DNA from: Trichomonas vaginalis G3
Taxonomy: Eukaryota > Parabasalia > Trichomonadida > Trichomonadidae
Length of the DNA stretch: 64,000 nt
Assembly: GCF_026262505.1 (NCBI RefSeq)
Contig: NC_067203.1
Location: forward strand, 12,164,392 to 12,228,391
Direction of reading: 5' to 3'
Shown here: piece after piece, positions 11,401 to 24,877 of the stretch
How the letters are laid out: the number at the start of each line of letters is the position of its first letter
Numbering within the stretch: the first letter of the stretch is position 1
The notes under the pieces: model-generated
What the model was told of the DNA's origin: nothing
The model's input: only the letters and a program-made list of their open reading frames with translations
The model's database searches: none
Position numbers and translations under genes: made by a program

Positions 11401-12870
11401 ATCGAGGAGGCAGGCAGTTTTACCAAGCTCAAGGAATAGAAAAACAGGCATCTGCCAGCAAACATCACAAAAGTATACTACATTTTCACGATAATGACCA
11501 AGCTGCTCTTCGAGATCAAAGTATTGATGGTTAATATGATAAAATTAAGGAAATTCCACAGAAGGACCAAATTACACGCAAGGAAGATACATCACAGTAA
11601 ATGTTAAGTGGTGTAAAAGTGGCGCTACAAAAGACATTTACATGTTCGTTCATAGCAACTAATCAAACATAGATCAAGTGACACAGATTTAAGATCTGAG
11701 GAACTTCAAAAAGGAAAATCAAATTTATCCAAAAATCAGCGGTGCTTCAATTGTAAAACAATACCGATGAAGGTCAAGCAAGCAGAAATCGCAGAGGCAA
11801 GGCAGTTACCAAGCTCAAGATAGAAACAGGATTCTGCAGCAAACATCACAAAAGTATACTACATTTTCACCGATAAATAGCCAAGCTGCTCTTCAGATCA
11901 AAAAGATATTGATGGTAATAATGAAAAATTTAAGAAATTCACAGAAGACCAAATACACGCAAGGGAAGGATACTCACAGGTAATGTTTAGTGGTTGTAAG
12001 TGGCGCTACAAGACATTTACATGTCTAATCAACTAATCAAACAGTAGATCAAGTGAACCACAGATTTAAAGAATCTGAAGGAATTCAAAAGGAAATTCAA
12101 AAATTTTATCCAAAATTCAGCGGTTTGCTTCAATTGTCAATACCGGATTGAAGGTCAAGCAAGCAGAATCGAGGAGGACAGGCAGTTACAAGCTCAAGTA
12201 TAGAAACAGGACTGCAGGCAAACATTCACAAAAAGTTATACTACATTTTCCACCGATAAAGACCAAGCTGCTCTTCGAGATCAAGAATATTGATGGTGTA
12301 ATAATTGATTAAAAATATAAGAAATTCACAGAAACCCAAAATTACACGCAAGGAAGGATACATCACCAGTAAATTGTTAGTTGGTGTAAAGTGCGCTACA
12401 AGACATTTACATGTCGTTCAAGCAACTAATAAAAATAGATTCAAGTGACCACAGATTTAAGATTCTGAGGAATTTCAAAAAGGGAAATCAAAATTTATCC
12501 AAAAATCAGCGGCTTGCTTCAATTGTCAATTACCGATGAAGGTCAAGCAAGCAGAATCGAGGAGGCAGGCAGTTACAAAGGCTCAAGATAGAAACAGGAT
12601 CTGAGCCAAACATCACAAAAAGTATACTACATTTTCACGATAATGACCAAGCTGCTTCTTCGAGATCAAGATATTTGATGGTAATAAATGATAAAAATTA
12701 AAGAAATTCACAGAAGACCAAATTACACGCAAGGAAGGGATTTACATCACAGTAAATTGTTTAGTGGTGTAAGTGGCGCTACCAAAGACATTTACCATGT
12801 CGTCATAGCCAACTTAATCAAACATTAGATCAAGTGACCACCAGATTTAAGATTTCTGGGAATTCATTAA
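8476..12870. repeat. About 11 tandem units of a ~366-bp coding repeat
   Basis: The marker 'ccaagctgctcttc' recurs at about 8669, 9129, 9527, 9949, 10340, 10717, 11099, 11499, 11882, 12271 and 12651. Observed spacing is mostly 377-400 bp, consistent with a 366-bp (122-codon) unit inflated by insertions. Units 1, 2 and 4 contain extra low-complexity inserts (T-runs near 8528-8550 and 9856-9869, and a CCCACC-rich patch at 8990-9060) that the others lack. The last unit diverges at about 12870. Confidence 0.85.
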
Positions 12871-14190
12871 AATCATATTTGGCAATCATGAGCATCCAAA
12901 CTATAATTTAATTCAAACTGACTAAAAACGTTTTATTAATAAATTCCTTGATACCAATTTCTCTTGGCCAATTCACAATACGATTTTCCAAGTTTCAAAT
13001 CTAAGGATTTATTCGATTCGTGGCTGCTAGGCAGACTTACCAAACCAGATTCTCTTTTCATGGATACAATTTACATGTTTCAACTTTTACTGAAAATAAA
13101 CTATTTCAATGCAAATTTCCCCGATACAATCAAAGCCTCCGACTTATCATCCGATATTTGGTGCTTTAATTTTTGATGATACAATTGTCTTCTGAACAAA
13201 AAAATTTGATAATAATTATTAATTTGTGCCCCTCCAACCATTTTCAGATTTTTAAAGATATTGAATTCTGATAAAAATTTTAAATATTCAGCTGATCAAT
13301 TTAATCATTCTTTCATTTAAAGCTGATGGTAGTAGAAAGATGCATGCCTCAAAGGCTTCTCCGATGTATCAAATTAACCTCTCAAACACCAGAACCTGCT
13401 TTGTTAACTAAGAATGATGATGGAACTCTATCCATCAATTTTACAATTTCATAAGCTCCATTCCGAAATCCCCTTAATTAACCAACAAATCACAGTCAAA
13501 TTATCTATTACAGATCATGCTCGACCAAAAAGCAGGAAAAGCATTAAAGATTGATGTATAAACAGTCGCCATACATAACAGAATCACCAGATAATTCTAA
13601 GGTTTAAAGAAGCATATAAAGCAGAAGAGCCAATCGTTGTTATTATTCAATTAAGCATTTTTGAGGAAAAGGACAGGAAAATTGAATATAAATTCTATGA
13701 AGATCAAAGTTATATTCCACTTCCTGAAAAGAATGTTAAAGAAATTCTAGCGGTCGAAGTACATCTTCTAAGAAGCTCCCTAGCTGATGATGGGCAAAAC
13801 ATATCAACTTTACCATAACCAGCTCTAAAATCGATGAAATTAGAGATTCAAGAAGAAGCTAAGCTTCGATCAGAACTGCTCAGATTCCGTATGAAACAAC
13901 CACCTTCAAAGTCTTCTCTAAAGAGATTAAACTTGAGAAGACAAAATATGTTTCAGGAGAAACAAACCAAATCCAACATCATCTCCTTCTAAGGGAGGAT
14001 TTTATCTGGCGGCCAAATTGTAGGAATTGATTTGCCGTTCTTCTTGGCATGTTATTATTGTACTTATGGTCTTTTCATTTTCCCTGTAAGAAACCACAAA
14101 TTGATAGATCTTCTTTCTGATTGGAAAGAAGATTTCTGCGTTCTGGTGTATATGTTTAACTTCATTGATCTTTATTTTATTTTTGTAAAA
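8476..14190 (+). CDS. Putative tandem-repeat surface protein (frameshifted by indels)
   Basis: This looks at first like satellite DNA, but the consensus of the repeat units has one frame open across the whole unit and into the next one. The repeat is about 122 residues, with stretches such as KVYYIFTDNDQAALR and GYITVNVSGVSGATRH, which look like beta-sandwich extracellular repeats. After about eleven units come non-repeat coding segments, for example an open frame at 13578-13818 and another ending near 13960 with YVSGETN. Then follow a Ser/Pro/Gly-rich linker (NPTSSPSKGG), a hydrophobic stretch with VLLGMLLLYLW near 14030-14080, and a short basic tail. This is the layout of a single-pass trichomonad surface antigen; the P270 immunogen of T. 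vaginalis has comparable tandem repeats, though I see no sequence match to it. The start is not identified. Most units carry one or more indels, so no long frame survives in the raw sequence. Confidence 0.6.
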
Positions 14191-16480
14191 GCATTTTCTT
14201 CTATAACTAAAAGCATAATATTATCAATTGATTATTGTATCACCTGACAGAAAATGTTTTAATAGTTGTGTCTGTTTCTCATATCTTTAAAACAAGTTAT
14301 TAAAATACTTTGTTCTTAAGCAAAACCTAATAATGGCAGTATTTAATCCATTTATATTTCATCATAAATTTCTAAATCACAATCAAATAGGTCAGTTATT
14401 CTAAATTTAATATTTGATAAATCTATTGAATTGAATGAATAAATGAATTTCCCGATAATTGAAAACGGGATATGATTAAAGAAAATGTGTTTAAGGTTGT
14501 GAGATTAAAAATGTTTTGTATTGATGGGTAAGAGTTAGGGTCTAAATTGTTTGATGTGAAAAATCTCATGAGTATTAACTTTTTATTCACATTTGATTAA
14601 AATGAAATTGGAACCAGTGTTCAGAGAAATACAAAACATCCCCAACATCTTTTTTCAAAATTTAATATCCCCAACAATGAACGAAGATGAGGAGTTTTAA
14701 CCAAAATTTAATTTTTCAGGGAAATTTTATAAGGTTATTTATTTCTCCAAGTCAAACAAGTTATCAGGTTTGTTGATTTTAAAATTTTCTTCATACATAC
14801 GATAAATGATTCATTTAAATAACTTAAAATTTTCATGTTAATATCCCATCGCTATCACTTATTTAAAAACATATTCATACGTTTTTTCAGGTCATCTTTA
14901 ATAAATGATATATGAATCTGAAGGGTCTAAAAGAATGGATTAAATTTATCACTCACAGAACACGAGAGTGAAACAATTATAAATTCCGCTAAAACTGTTA
15001 ATTATTTCACATTTATTATTCGAAATAATATTGATAATTGACATTTTTTATTTACGAATATAAAAATATGGGTTAAAGCGTTATTATTCCAGTGATTAAT
15101 TAAAACTAGAATAAGATTACCTCAAGAATTCATAAATTCAACGAATTAAGAAATTCATTTCATGTTATTGAAATTTTAGTGTTTTCAGAAAATATGAGTC
15201 AGTGTTCATTTTCATCAAACAGGTTATATTTCGCTTCATTCAATAGTCAATCAAACCCATATAATGACCCATTTCATAAGATTTCAGATGGTATTAAAAA
15301 TGTTAATTGATAGATTAAAAATATGAACGGATTGACAAATAAATCGAATTTTCTGGAATTTGGTTTTAAATATCCGATGGAAATAAGATTGAAGTTAAAG
15401 ATAAAGCTTGATACTATTACAAACAATTACATGACCGAATCCGGATAGTGGGGAACAAAAAGAAATAAAACAAACGATAGAAACTGGTGAAAAGGTTCAA
15501 TTATTATTTGATTATGATTCAAAGGATATTATTCGATAATGTTAATGCTTGAATATTAATAGGCCTTAACAAAGAATTTTGTCAAGTGATATTTTATATT
15601 TCATCAACTATTTTATTATTTAAATATCATTATATGTTAAATGAAGTTTTCAGTTGTTGTTCCGTTCTTGATATCTTAATTGACTTAATATCCTTTATTA
15701 GGATTTATTTTTGCAACTGTTCCGCAGCCATTGAAAACCTCATCATCTATGAAAAATTGAATCTTAACGTCTTGAATCTTGAACATTCACAAGAATTGGC
15801 GATAATGTGATTAATGATTCATAAGGTAAAATGATTAAACCGGATTTGATCAATTAAATCTTATTATTGATCAAATTATTAAATTATTATATCACGGTAA
15901 ATTTTCATTAATTCAGAATTAATGTCTATTTATATGGGTTTCTCGATGTCTTGATTGAAGAGGCGGGGGGATATGTTGGATAAGTGGGAATTTCAAACAG
16001 GTTCTTTTACCGGGTTCAGATAAAATTGGATTGACGGTCTCCATCTCTTTATTTTGCTCCTCCTCCTTTTTCGGTAAATCACGAGTTAATTAAATTTTGG
16101 TTGAGTTGCTGACCTTGTTAATTTCAGTGCTAACATTAACTTTAACATTTTGAAATAATTCGTTTGATTTATCCATCATTTTACGTTATAAAAACCAACC
16201 GTAATTCCTTCTGCATTTTTTGCGTTAGTGTTTCTTTTGACTGGTGAACGTCTTTTTCATTTATATTCGAATAAAAAAAATATATTTCAAACTTTTTATT
16301 TTGCTGGGAAGTTTGTTTTGAATCTATTAATTCCTGTATTTGTTCTTGAAGTTGATTTTAGTTGGTTCATTGTTTAAATTAAAAGACCTAATATTATTTC
16401 ATTAAATATGCATTTCTTATAATCATCTATTTCTCAAATTTTTCTTTATCTGATTTCCCTTAACTAAATCATAAGTTAAA
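14191..16480. other. AT-rich host DNA, no gene recognised
   Basis: Both strands are dense in stops. The short open frames at 14032-14247 and 15586-15810 are hydrophobic and AT-driven, and the first of them overlaps the membrane segment of the preceding gene in another frame. I see no RNA gene, repeat array or TIR here. Confidence 0.5.
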
Positions 16481-16499
16481 CCTCGTTTGCTGATATTAA

Positions 16500-19400
16500 T
16501 GGGTTTCTTAATTTAAATCTTTGAATGCTTGAGATAAAAAGCAACTTGTATGCAATTCTTGCCTACTATAATTGGTTTTGGAATTGATGTTTAAGTTCAT
16601 CTTTAACATTTTGCGAAAACTGGATCGAATAAAGCAACTTTTAAAGAATTTCTTAGCTGAAAATTTCAGGTCTATTATTTTGCATATTGACCAATCAAAC
16701 TGGTTTAGAATATCGTGGTAATCCATCCGGTTCCCTCTTCAATAGCATTTAATTCTTAAAATGAAATAAAGAATATATTGGATTATTAACCGGGATGATT
16801 ACATTGCGACCATTTTCACCTTCTCCAATGTATGTTTAACAGCTTTTCCATTTTTCATCAAAATTGGCAAGGATAACGTTCATTATATGCTTTTACGGTT
16901 TAGGGATAATCAGTTATAGTTTAATTTATAACCATTTATGACTTTAATATTTTCCTTGACCATCAGTACGAAAACTTCATTTATACCATCAGGTTTTCCA
17001 TTTTTGACCCGTAATGTCTGCTTCTGTGCTTCCCAATTTGACCTTTGGACGTTATGGCATATGCTTGAGCTTCTGGTAATGTTAAAAACGTTTCTCATTT
17101 GGTTTAACATCTTTTTTGAAGACCAGCAACAATATGAACTAATTTCTTTCATTCCCATTCAGGAACTTTTCATAGTTCTATTATATGCACCCTTTTTGTT
17201 TTGTTTCTTTTTTTAATGGAACCTGTTAGAAGATTTTGCTATTCTCTGTCATGTTTAATTATAAATAAAAAAATAAAAATTAATTATAAAAAGTTAAATC
17301 AAATTTAACACCTCCTTTATTTAAATCACTATTATTTTTCCATGGTTCACCTAATTTGCTGTGATATTGTGTTAAAGTTCATTAATGCTCATGGTAAATT
17401 CACTTGATAAAGCATAACGTCAACTGTTGACGACTTAAACCCACTGAAAATGAAAAGGAGTTGATAGATTTGATTTAATGTTTGTGCTTAATGGCTTTCT
17501 GAAGTATTGAACAGCCATAAAGAAGAACACTGAATGCTGTTCGACATTGAGTTAATAACGATTAAAATATGATTCTCATTTGTTATTAGTTTTTTGATTT
17601 CACTGCATCCAATCTAGAAAAATGATAGTGAATGCAAAATTTCTCTATCAAAATTTTGAAATTAGAAAGTGTTTCAAAAATTCATCCCGTTGTTTCTCAA
17701 AAATTTTATCCCTATCCTTACTTCTTGATTGTATTATATAATTTCTTTATAACATTAAAAAGTTTTTTTAAATAATCGTCTGCTTCCTTCTTGTGATAAA
17801 TAAATAATTGGAATTTTGACATAAATGCTTTTAAAGATTCAAATGTATCATCTGAAGGTTGAACCTAGAACGGTTGATATAAATTAACACGTTGTGAATA
17901 GGGTGAGTGTTAAGCAATAATGATAATTTTGTTATATCGTTAAATGTTTTACCTTTATTTTGTTTTACCCAATTTGCTGCAAGTGATTGGAATTTTAAGT
18001 AACATTCAGAAATGGGAATTTTTCATTAATTTCCTTAGATAGAGCATTTCTATTATCACTCAAATGCTTCATTAAATTCATTCATCTATGTATGTATTAT
18101 ATACTCCTGCTAATTCTTCATAAGGAGTGTATTGAATTTAAATCCCATTTAATCAAAAATAAATATAATTTTTAAAACATTCTATTCATCAATTATTCAT
18201 CATATGGAACTTCTATTACTGTTTGGTGGTGTACCTGTGATGATATTTCAAAACTTCGTCCGGTGTCCATGTCCAATACGTAGTCCTAGTTAAACCAAAA
18301 CTGAGGGAGGATTTGTCACCTCTTGACAGTAAGTGTCATTTCACCTCCTGAATGATTGGATAAGCTTTCACTTGTACTGTAAACTTGTGAGTTTGAAAGT
18401 TTCTAATCCATCAAAGAATATTACCGCCCCCCATCACGTTGAACTGGAATAGTGCATTAAGAATAACGTTTGGTCTTTCCATGTTCTAGCTAATGGCGTG
18501 GCCATTCATCTTGCATTCAGTGGTCTAGTAATGAGTCCTCGTATTCTTCTGTGCATTTCATTCACTCCATTCTAAATCAGGCTTTTGGAATCATACGTGT
18601 TAAAGAGAATATGTCACCCACTGTGGGTCCCATGCTTGATCGGGAAGTTTCTGGAATCTATAAGGGACCTTGAAACTCGAAGCATTGATTTTTCTAAAAC
18701 TGTTCTTTTGCATTGCATTCTTCGGAAATGTTAACACAACATCTGTTAACATTATGAAGAAGCGTATGAGAAATTCTGAAGCTGATACCTTCAGGAGTGA
18801 TGCAACCTCCATTTAGTGAACGAACGTCAATATGTGGCTGAGCTGGGGAATCATGAATGGATCTTCCTACTGATTAACGTGGTATAGCTTTAACTGATTC
18901 TTCAATAAACCGGTTATCCTGGTGTAATGATTTATCCTCTAAAACTTCCATCTTTGTGCATGAAATAATAACGGTCACAACTTGTTGCGTCGCAGATGTA
19001 GCGGCTAAGCATTGTAATAAAATTGGCAGGGAAGTCCGATTTGTTGGAATTTGCGATCATATTTATTAAAAACATGATCATAATCTCTCATAATTTTCAT
19101 CAGTTATCTTTTCATAAAAACGTATATTTTTGAAATCAGGCAACTCTTTAACGGGTCAACCTGAAAAATACTTAAAAGTATCCCTGAAAACATTATATTT
19201 AATAATGATAATCACAAATTGAATTTAGGGATAATCATCGGAACGCCTTGAAATGATACAAATCATTTACCCGGAATTAATTCATATTCAAAAGTGACAT
19301 CAACTTCTTCATTTGCTTTTCTCTGAAAACTTCTGAAGGGTCAATATATTTACCACATACTGAGTTAATCATATTTTTGAACATTACTATATATAACGAA

Positions 19401-19870
19401 TGAACAAACTTTTTAACTTTCCTTTCTGATTTTGGTTTATATGTTTGCAGATGCGAAAATGATTACGGGCGCAATCCATCTGAAGATAACCGGCATCACC
19501 GTCTTTCGGTTTCTACTTCTTAATTGTTATAAAGCTTTTGATTTGATGATTTGTAAACCAACGAATAAAACGCATGCAATTTAAAAGCGCATTCACATGT
19601 GAAACTTTATTTTGAAAACCTAGAGTTGCTTTAACTTTGGCGTTTTAATATATGTGTCACCTAATTGGTTCACATCATTGAGCCGGATTTGTAATTCTTA
19701 AATGAGGGTTTGTTTATCATTGCAAAATATGGAGCATCAGAGTTCATAGCAATGAACTTTCAAGTTCTCTATAATATCCTTCTACGTCATTCTTTGCGAA
19801 ATATTTCAAATTTATCTTTTTCGAATGAATGAAACACATTTCCATTTAATCGGTTTAGTGTTTTTGGCAC
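16500..19870 (-). pseudogene. Frameshift-riddled large reverse-strand gene(s)
   Basis: The reverse strand has many open, non-random patches in changing frames. Examples are one around 18830-18990 (starting KMEVLEDKSLHQ), one at 18700-18830 (with DVRSLNGGCITPEGISFRI), one near 18250-18340 (YVLDMDTGRSFEISSQ) and one near 19300-19390 (MINSVCGKYIDPSEVF). They are spaced as if one or two long proteins had been read through an indel-rich sequence. I do not recognise the family. Position downstream of a pVI-like peptide gene raises the possibility of a capsid gene of another virus-like element, but nothing in the residues proves it. Confidence 0.4.
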
Positions 19871-20254
19871 CAAATAGTTAGTTCGTCACTTATTAATAAA
19901 AATAAAAAATCAAAATTTAAAAGATTGAAAATGAATTTTTTAATTTAATGAATTAATCAAACTATTAGCTGCAGATATATTTAAGAAACTGTGGGATTAA
20001 AGTAAAAAGAGGAGCCGAGTAAAGTTTTGGGAAAACATTGAAGAAGGGGAGCCAAATTGGATTATTTAGAATAAAAAAAGCAATTTATTTGACGTTGCTG
20101 AATCAATAACACAAAAGCTGCCCAATAAAGAGAAGTTTTTAAATAAAGGAAGAAAAAGTTTATTCAAAGACTACAACGATACTAAGATAAAAATAATTTT
20201 AAGCCGCTAAGCGGTGAGATGTATCCATAGGATACTCATTTTAATTTTTCCAAC

Positions 20255-20500
20255 TATCTACCTTCCTATTTATTAAGTATTCTTTCAGCAATTTCACCAA
20301 GCTCGTTTACCTGCTTGTGCTCCCATCGCCGGATTACCTGCTTTAGTACCTAATTATCCACCTATTGATAGTTCCTGCCGTTTTCGCTACTTGGTGGCCA
20401 AAAAAGTTTGCAACGGGTTTTAATAATCTTTTTTAAAACCCAACCCGCAGGCTTTCTTAATTCCATCCCATAATTTTTTAAAGGAATCCTGCCGCCATTT
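20255..20500 (-). pseudogene. Small amphipathic protein, pVI-like, frameshifted
   Basis: Successive reverse-strand frames give KKLWDGIKKACGLGFKK, then KPVANFFGHQVAKTAGTINR, then GNPAMGAQAG and finally NELGEIAERILNK before a stop. A short Lys/Trp amphipathic start followed by Gly/Ala-rich helices is the style of adenovirus-type protein VI and of the peptide at 27117-27355. At least four one-base shifts join these parts. It is divergent from the gene at 20590. The find suggests that part of the 'host' segment is itself virus-derived. The assignment is tentative. Confidence 0.35.
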
Positions 20501-20589
20501 CTGATTTAATATTAATTAAAAATATATTTTCATTCCACTTATATTTCTAATTTTTATTTAATTGATAAATGAAACCGATTTTTAAAATA

Positions 20590-20944
20590 AATGAAACAGA
20601 GGAGGAAGAAATAAATGAAAGTTGAAAAGTTCAAACAAAAAATAAACGTTGTTTTAAACCAATTATTGTGAAATAAAAATTTTTTCATCTGTTGAAGAAT
20701 TTAATGACTATTTATGCTTAATAATAAAAAAAATTATTTTGAAGAATTGCACAACGTGTTTAATTGAATAAATGTTTAAAGTTTGATTGGATTCAAAAAT
20801 TTCAAAAAATAAAAGGAGTGGGGTTAGTTTGAAATCTATTCCTCAATCAAGAACACTCTTAATAAAATTGATGATTTAACCAAAAAGCAATATGAAGAGA
20901 TTGAAGAAAGAATGAATCAAATAATATTTCATAAATTCAAATAA
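20590..20944 (+). pseudogene. Small acidic/helical protein, frameshifted
   Basis: Plus-strand patches include NETEEEEINES at 20590, FSSVEEFNDYL near 20685, and an uninterrupted 36-codon C-terminus at 20834-20944 with NTLNKIDDLTKKQYEEIEER. The last part is coiled-coil-like. It ends just before a convergent reverse-strand gene. Function unknown. Confidence 0.4.
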
Positions 20945-20963
20945 TTCATTAGTTCTTAAAGTT

Positions 20964-21200
20964 CTATGTTGAACTCATCAATTCATCTTCATCATTACCA
21001 TTACCATTACCTTTAGCGAGTTTATTTACTCTTTCAACTTTATTCTTTGATAAGTCTTTCGTTTAATTTTTTCTGAATTTTTTTCGTTACCAAGTTCTTA
21101 AAAATTTTACATGGATGATATTAAACCCGTTAAATTCTTTGTCCTCAGTTTTAATCATTTTAATCTACAAAAGAACTTTAGTGAGGTTGGTTTGTTGTTT
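20964..21200 (-). pseudogene. Basic protein C-terminal part, frameshifted
   Basis: Reverse-strand frames give DKEFNGFNIIHVKFL and then DLSKNKVERVNKLAKGNGNG ending in DEDELMSST before a stop at 20964. A Gly/Asn patch and an acidic tail follow a Lys-rich region. Convergent with the previous gene, with a very short gap, as in a compact viral genome. Upstream end not defined. Confidence 0.35.
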
Positions 21201-21249
21201 AAAACCATTTATCATTTAATATTTGTTATTAAATTTCAATATCCGGATT

Positions 21250-23200
21250 AATTTCCCAAATTTTTTGAAATTTTCGGAATTAATTTACAATCAACATGCA
21301 AAAGCAATAGGTTTTAATATTAAACGTACCTTTATAAAATAAACTTTGTACGCAACATCAAAATAAACGTCTTATACTTGTTTAACCTGAGTTTGAGAAT
21401 TAGTTGAAAGTTTATCCATTAATTGATTCACAGTCACGGAATTTGACGGCTCATTTCTTACGAATTAAAAAAATTAAATATTCAAAATTGTAAGACATGA
21501 ATTTTTAAAGTATATTTTTTTAAATTTTTTTTTATTTTTTTATTTCATTATTGTAGTGAATCTTTTATTCATGAAAATAATTATTCTAATTTCTTTTACT
21601 CTCTCGTAAACATACTAGATTTGAAGAATTCAGAAACATTTCCCATAAATCTCCCTAAATGTTTTCTTATCCCTAACGTGTGCCAAGTTATTTATATTGA
21701 AAAACTGAATAAACTTTATCTTTTACTCTTGCGTAGACTAACTTTTTCTTCACGTTCCAATATATTATATTCTCAGTTTTGATTTTTAGTATTTTTCATA
21801 TTCATTAACGTTTATAATTCACAGTCTTCTTTTTTTTTAAATTGATGTTTAAGATATTCAGGACTTTAATACTCTACGTTTATATGCTCCTAAACTTATT
21901 TTCTAAAGGTTTTTCTACAAAATTTAGGAATTCCATCCTCTTAATGTCATCAATGATTTCCATTTCATTATTTTTCACTTTCTCTTCTCGTTTTATGAGG
22001 TCTTTTTGATTATGCACTCCATTGATTCCACTGAAAATTAAATATTTCTTTTATCATTATATTTATACCTCATTAGACTTTATTTTGGGCTTTTCATATT
22101 CATTTAATAATTCACAATCTTCATTTTTTAAATTTGAAGTTTTAACCCATTCAGGAATTTAACCAATGTTTAATTAATCGCGGAAATCTGACATCATCTA
22201 TATATAGCCTTCCTTTTATAAAAGATAAAAAATAAATTATTTAAAATTTAAATGTTAATTTTTAATGATTTATAAATAAATTATTATTTTAATGCATCGA
22301 TCTATATATTAGATGTAAACAAAAAAAGTCACTAACCCGTCATATCCTTATTACTTATTTTCTTAAGAACTTCATATTCGGAAATCATATATATAACAAA
22401 TAGTTTAAAATTTATTTTATAATTTCATTCTGTAAAATGGCCATTAAATAAAAAAAATCTCTACCAAATTAGAAGAAATTATCTGAAAATACTTTTGCTT
22501 AAAGTTCTCTGTATTACTTTCTCTTTTTAATCTATTTTGGCACCTCTACATGAACTATTATTATATGTATTATAGGAAACTTCATTCTGAATATCCAGTG
22601 TAGAGCCACATTCTGATATAACAGATTGTCTAATATTGTGATTTTTGAGTATTTTAAATTAAATATTAAACAATGTAATCCAAATCAAAGATGTTTTTAC
22701 AAAGTTGATAATAAAATTTTGAAAAAATGCCGTAAATAGAAGCAAATACTTTATAAATAATAATGACCATGATTGACATTTATTGCAAGAAGATGGCTTT
22801 TATGGTCATTCTTTGTGAAAGATTTCTTACAAATTGGGGCAACAAATGTTGTCCATCGCGTTCTAACATGAATGGCATACAGCATTGACCCAAGTATTAA
22901 GATAGAGTCTCTTCTATTATATTTGCACAACGGGACAAAAGCAATCTGTTTAGTATTTTTTGACAGCCAGGGCTTCAGAAATTCTTTTTATCAATTGCAT
23001 CAGGCATCCAAAAATCTCTTAAACTTTCTACTTTCTTTTGTGCTCTAAAGTTATCCTCCTTTAGCGCTTTTCAATTCGAAGTCCTGCATTTCCTACTCTT
23101 GGGCCATTTATAGTTTCATTTTCGCTTAATTGTTCGATTTCTTTTCTTTCTTTTCATTCCGCAAACTTTTTTGTCTTCAGCAGCAGAAAATGTATCTATT
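21250..23200. other. AT-rich interval, no gene supported
   Basis: Very AT-rich on both strands, with poly-A/T tracts (for example 21515-21545). I find no convincing open frame, RNA gene or ordered repeat. Region 22800-23200 may hold the decayed 3' end of the reverse-strand gene that follows. Confidence 0.45.
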
Positions 23201-23207
23201 CAAATCT

Positions 23208-24877
23208 TCAGCATTTGGTTCTTGACTTTTCTGCGCATTTTCTGAATTCTTCACCGCTTTCTCTTAGGTTTGTCCGCCCATTTCGCCTCTCTTCCAAATG
23301 GAGTCCATCGAAAACAGCAGAAAGAGCGTTTTTCGTATTTTTCGACATCAAACATTTGTTCCATCTTTTTGCATCACCACTTTCTTTCATCGAGTTTCTT
23401 GTTGAGCAATGAGTTCCGAACAATCTTTGCGTTTTTCTTCTGTTTGGATCTGGTTTGACAAGCTCTGTTGGTTCATCACATAATTTTGCCAATTGTTGTC
23501 TTTCATTTCGACATTCTTGTACAAAACTAAATTGGCTGTTTAATCATTGGATTCAAGACTGGAATTCACTGTTGATGTATTTCTTGAGTTTGTCTCTCGA
23601 AACGTTGTACCATTGTACTGCTTTCTCGTTGTTGAGAAGGAACCTAAGTTTCGGTTCAGCATAAACTTTTTGGTCAACAAATGTTTTTAGTTCTTTCTTT
23701 CATCTTTGTATTTCGCCTTCTTTTCTGGCAACTGTTATCGTTCATATGTTGATAATTGTTGCCCATTTTTCTTTGACAGCATCTGTGCCTGTTGCATAAC
23801 GTTTTAGATTGCTCTTGCACTGCTCTAAAATTCTGTTGGAACCACTTGGTAAAATCTTTTTTGAGCTTTCATGGCTTTTAGAGCGGTTTACAAGGAAACT
23901 TGCATTGAACTTTTGACGCCGGAAAAGAAAGGAGAGTTAAACAAGAGCTGGGGCAATCCGCAATCCTGCTTGTAGGTCAATTTTGATCAAATGCGTTATA
24001 ATCATTTCTTTCACTTTCTGTAATTTGAGTGGTGTAAACGAGTAACATTGCAAACGACGAGGATTACGTTATTAATTAAGGATCTGGAGCTCAATTGTTT
24101 CGCTCGTCTGGTGGTTTTCCGAGAGTGTAATTCGTTTGTTAACCATTTTGAAAAACCGAGAAAAATCTTTTGGTGTTCTATATCGACCTTTTCTTTTTCT
24201 GGGTTTGACATCTTCTGGTTTGGTTACTTCTTTCCGCTTTTTCTGCATTGCTGAAATCCTCCTGAAGTTTGGTGCTTTTGATCCTTAAGGAATGTAACAA
24301 ACTCTGATACTCTCTTTTGGTACTTGTTGGTTGTTTGGTTTCGGGGCCTCAAAAGAAACAGCGCAAGATTGAATTAAATTTTGCAAATCTCGAACCATAT
24401 TTGTAGCCATATCCAAAGTCTTCCTTGCTTTCCTGTGAGGTTGGAATTTTCGGAAATGAATGCCAATTTTTGAAGGGAATTTACATAGACTTTGTTGGTA
24501 TCTGGATTACCTCAGATAATAAACTATTCGGCAAAAATGAAATCACAAAGCGAGCATTCAGATGATCGAAGTAATTTGAAGGCAATTTTTCGGATATTCT
24601 TGTCCTCTTTTTGATATTTTTAAATCAACATTTAAATTCCATGTGTTTAATTCTCTTGCTGTAAACGCAAGATAAGATTTCGGCTGACAAACCAACATCT
24701 TTCAGTAATGTCATTCTTGGAGTTTCCTTTTCTATCTTATTCTGGAAGGAATCATTCCTTCGATTCTAAGTCATTTGTTAGAAAAAAAAGCAATAATCTT
24801 TGAGTTACTGGAATCTTACTGATCCAATGTGCATCTAAGGCCCAACTTATAAGAAACGAACTAACATTCTTTACCAT
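23208..24877 (-). pseudogene. Host-type coiled-coil protein gene, frameshifted
   Basis: The reverse strand opens with an ATG at 24877 and 41 clean codons that include FLISWALDAHWISKIPVTQ. Further patches follow in other frames, such as TLLKDVGLSAEIL (near 24690), MATNMVRDLQNLIQ (near 24410), a basic KPRKRKGRYRTPKDF stretch (near 24200), and the Arg/Glu-rich frame at 23208-23492. The order and spacing suggest one protein of roughly 500 residues with a helical N-terminus and a charged coiled-coil C-terminus. I do not recognise the family. The density of frame changes is like that of the repeat gene, so sequence error is as likely as decay. Confidence 0.45.

Noticed and set aside
8476-12870. Non-coding satellite or centromere-type repeat
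   Set aside because: The consensus unit has one open frame that closes on itself, and a matching C-terminal membrane segment follows, so a coding repeat explains it better.
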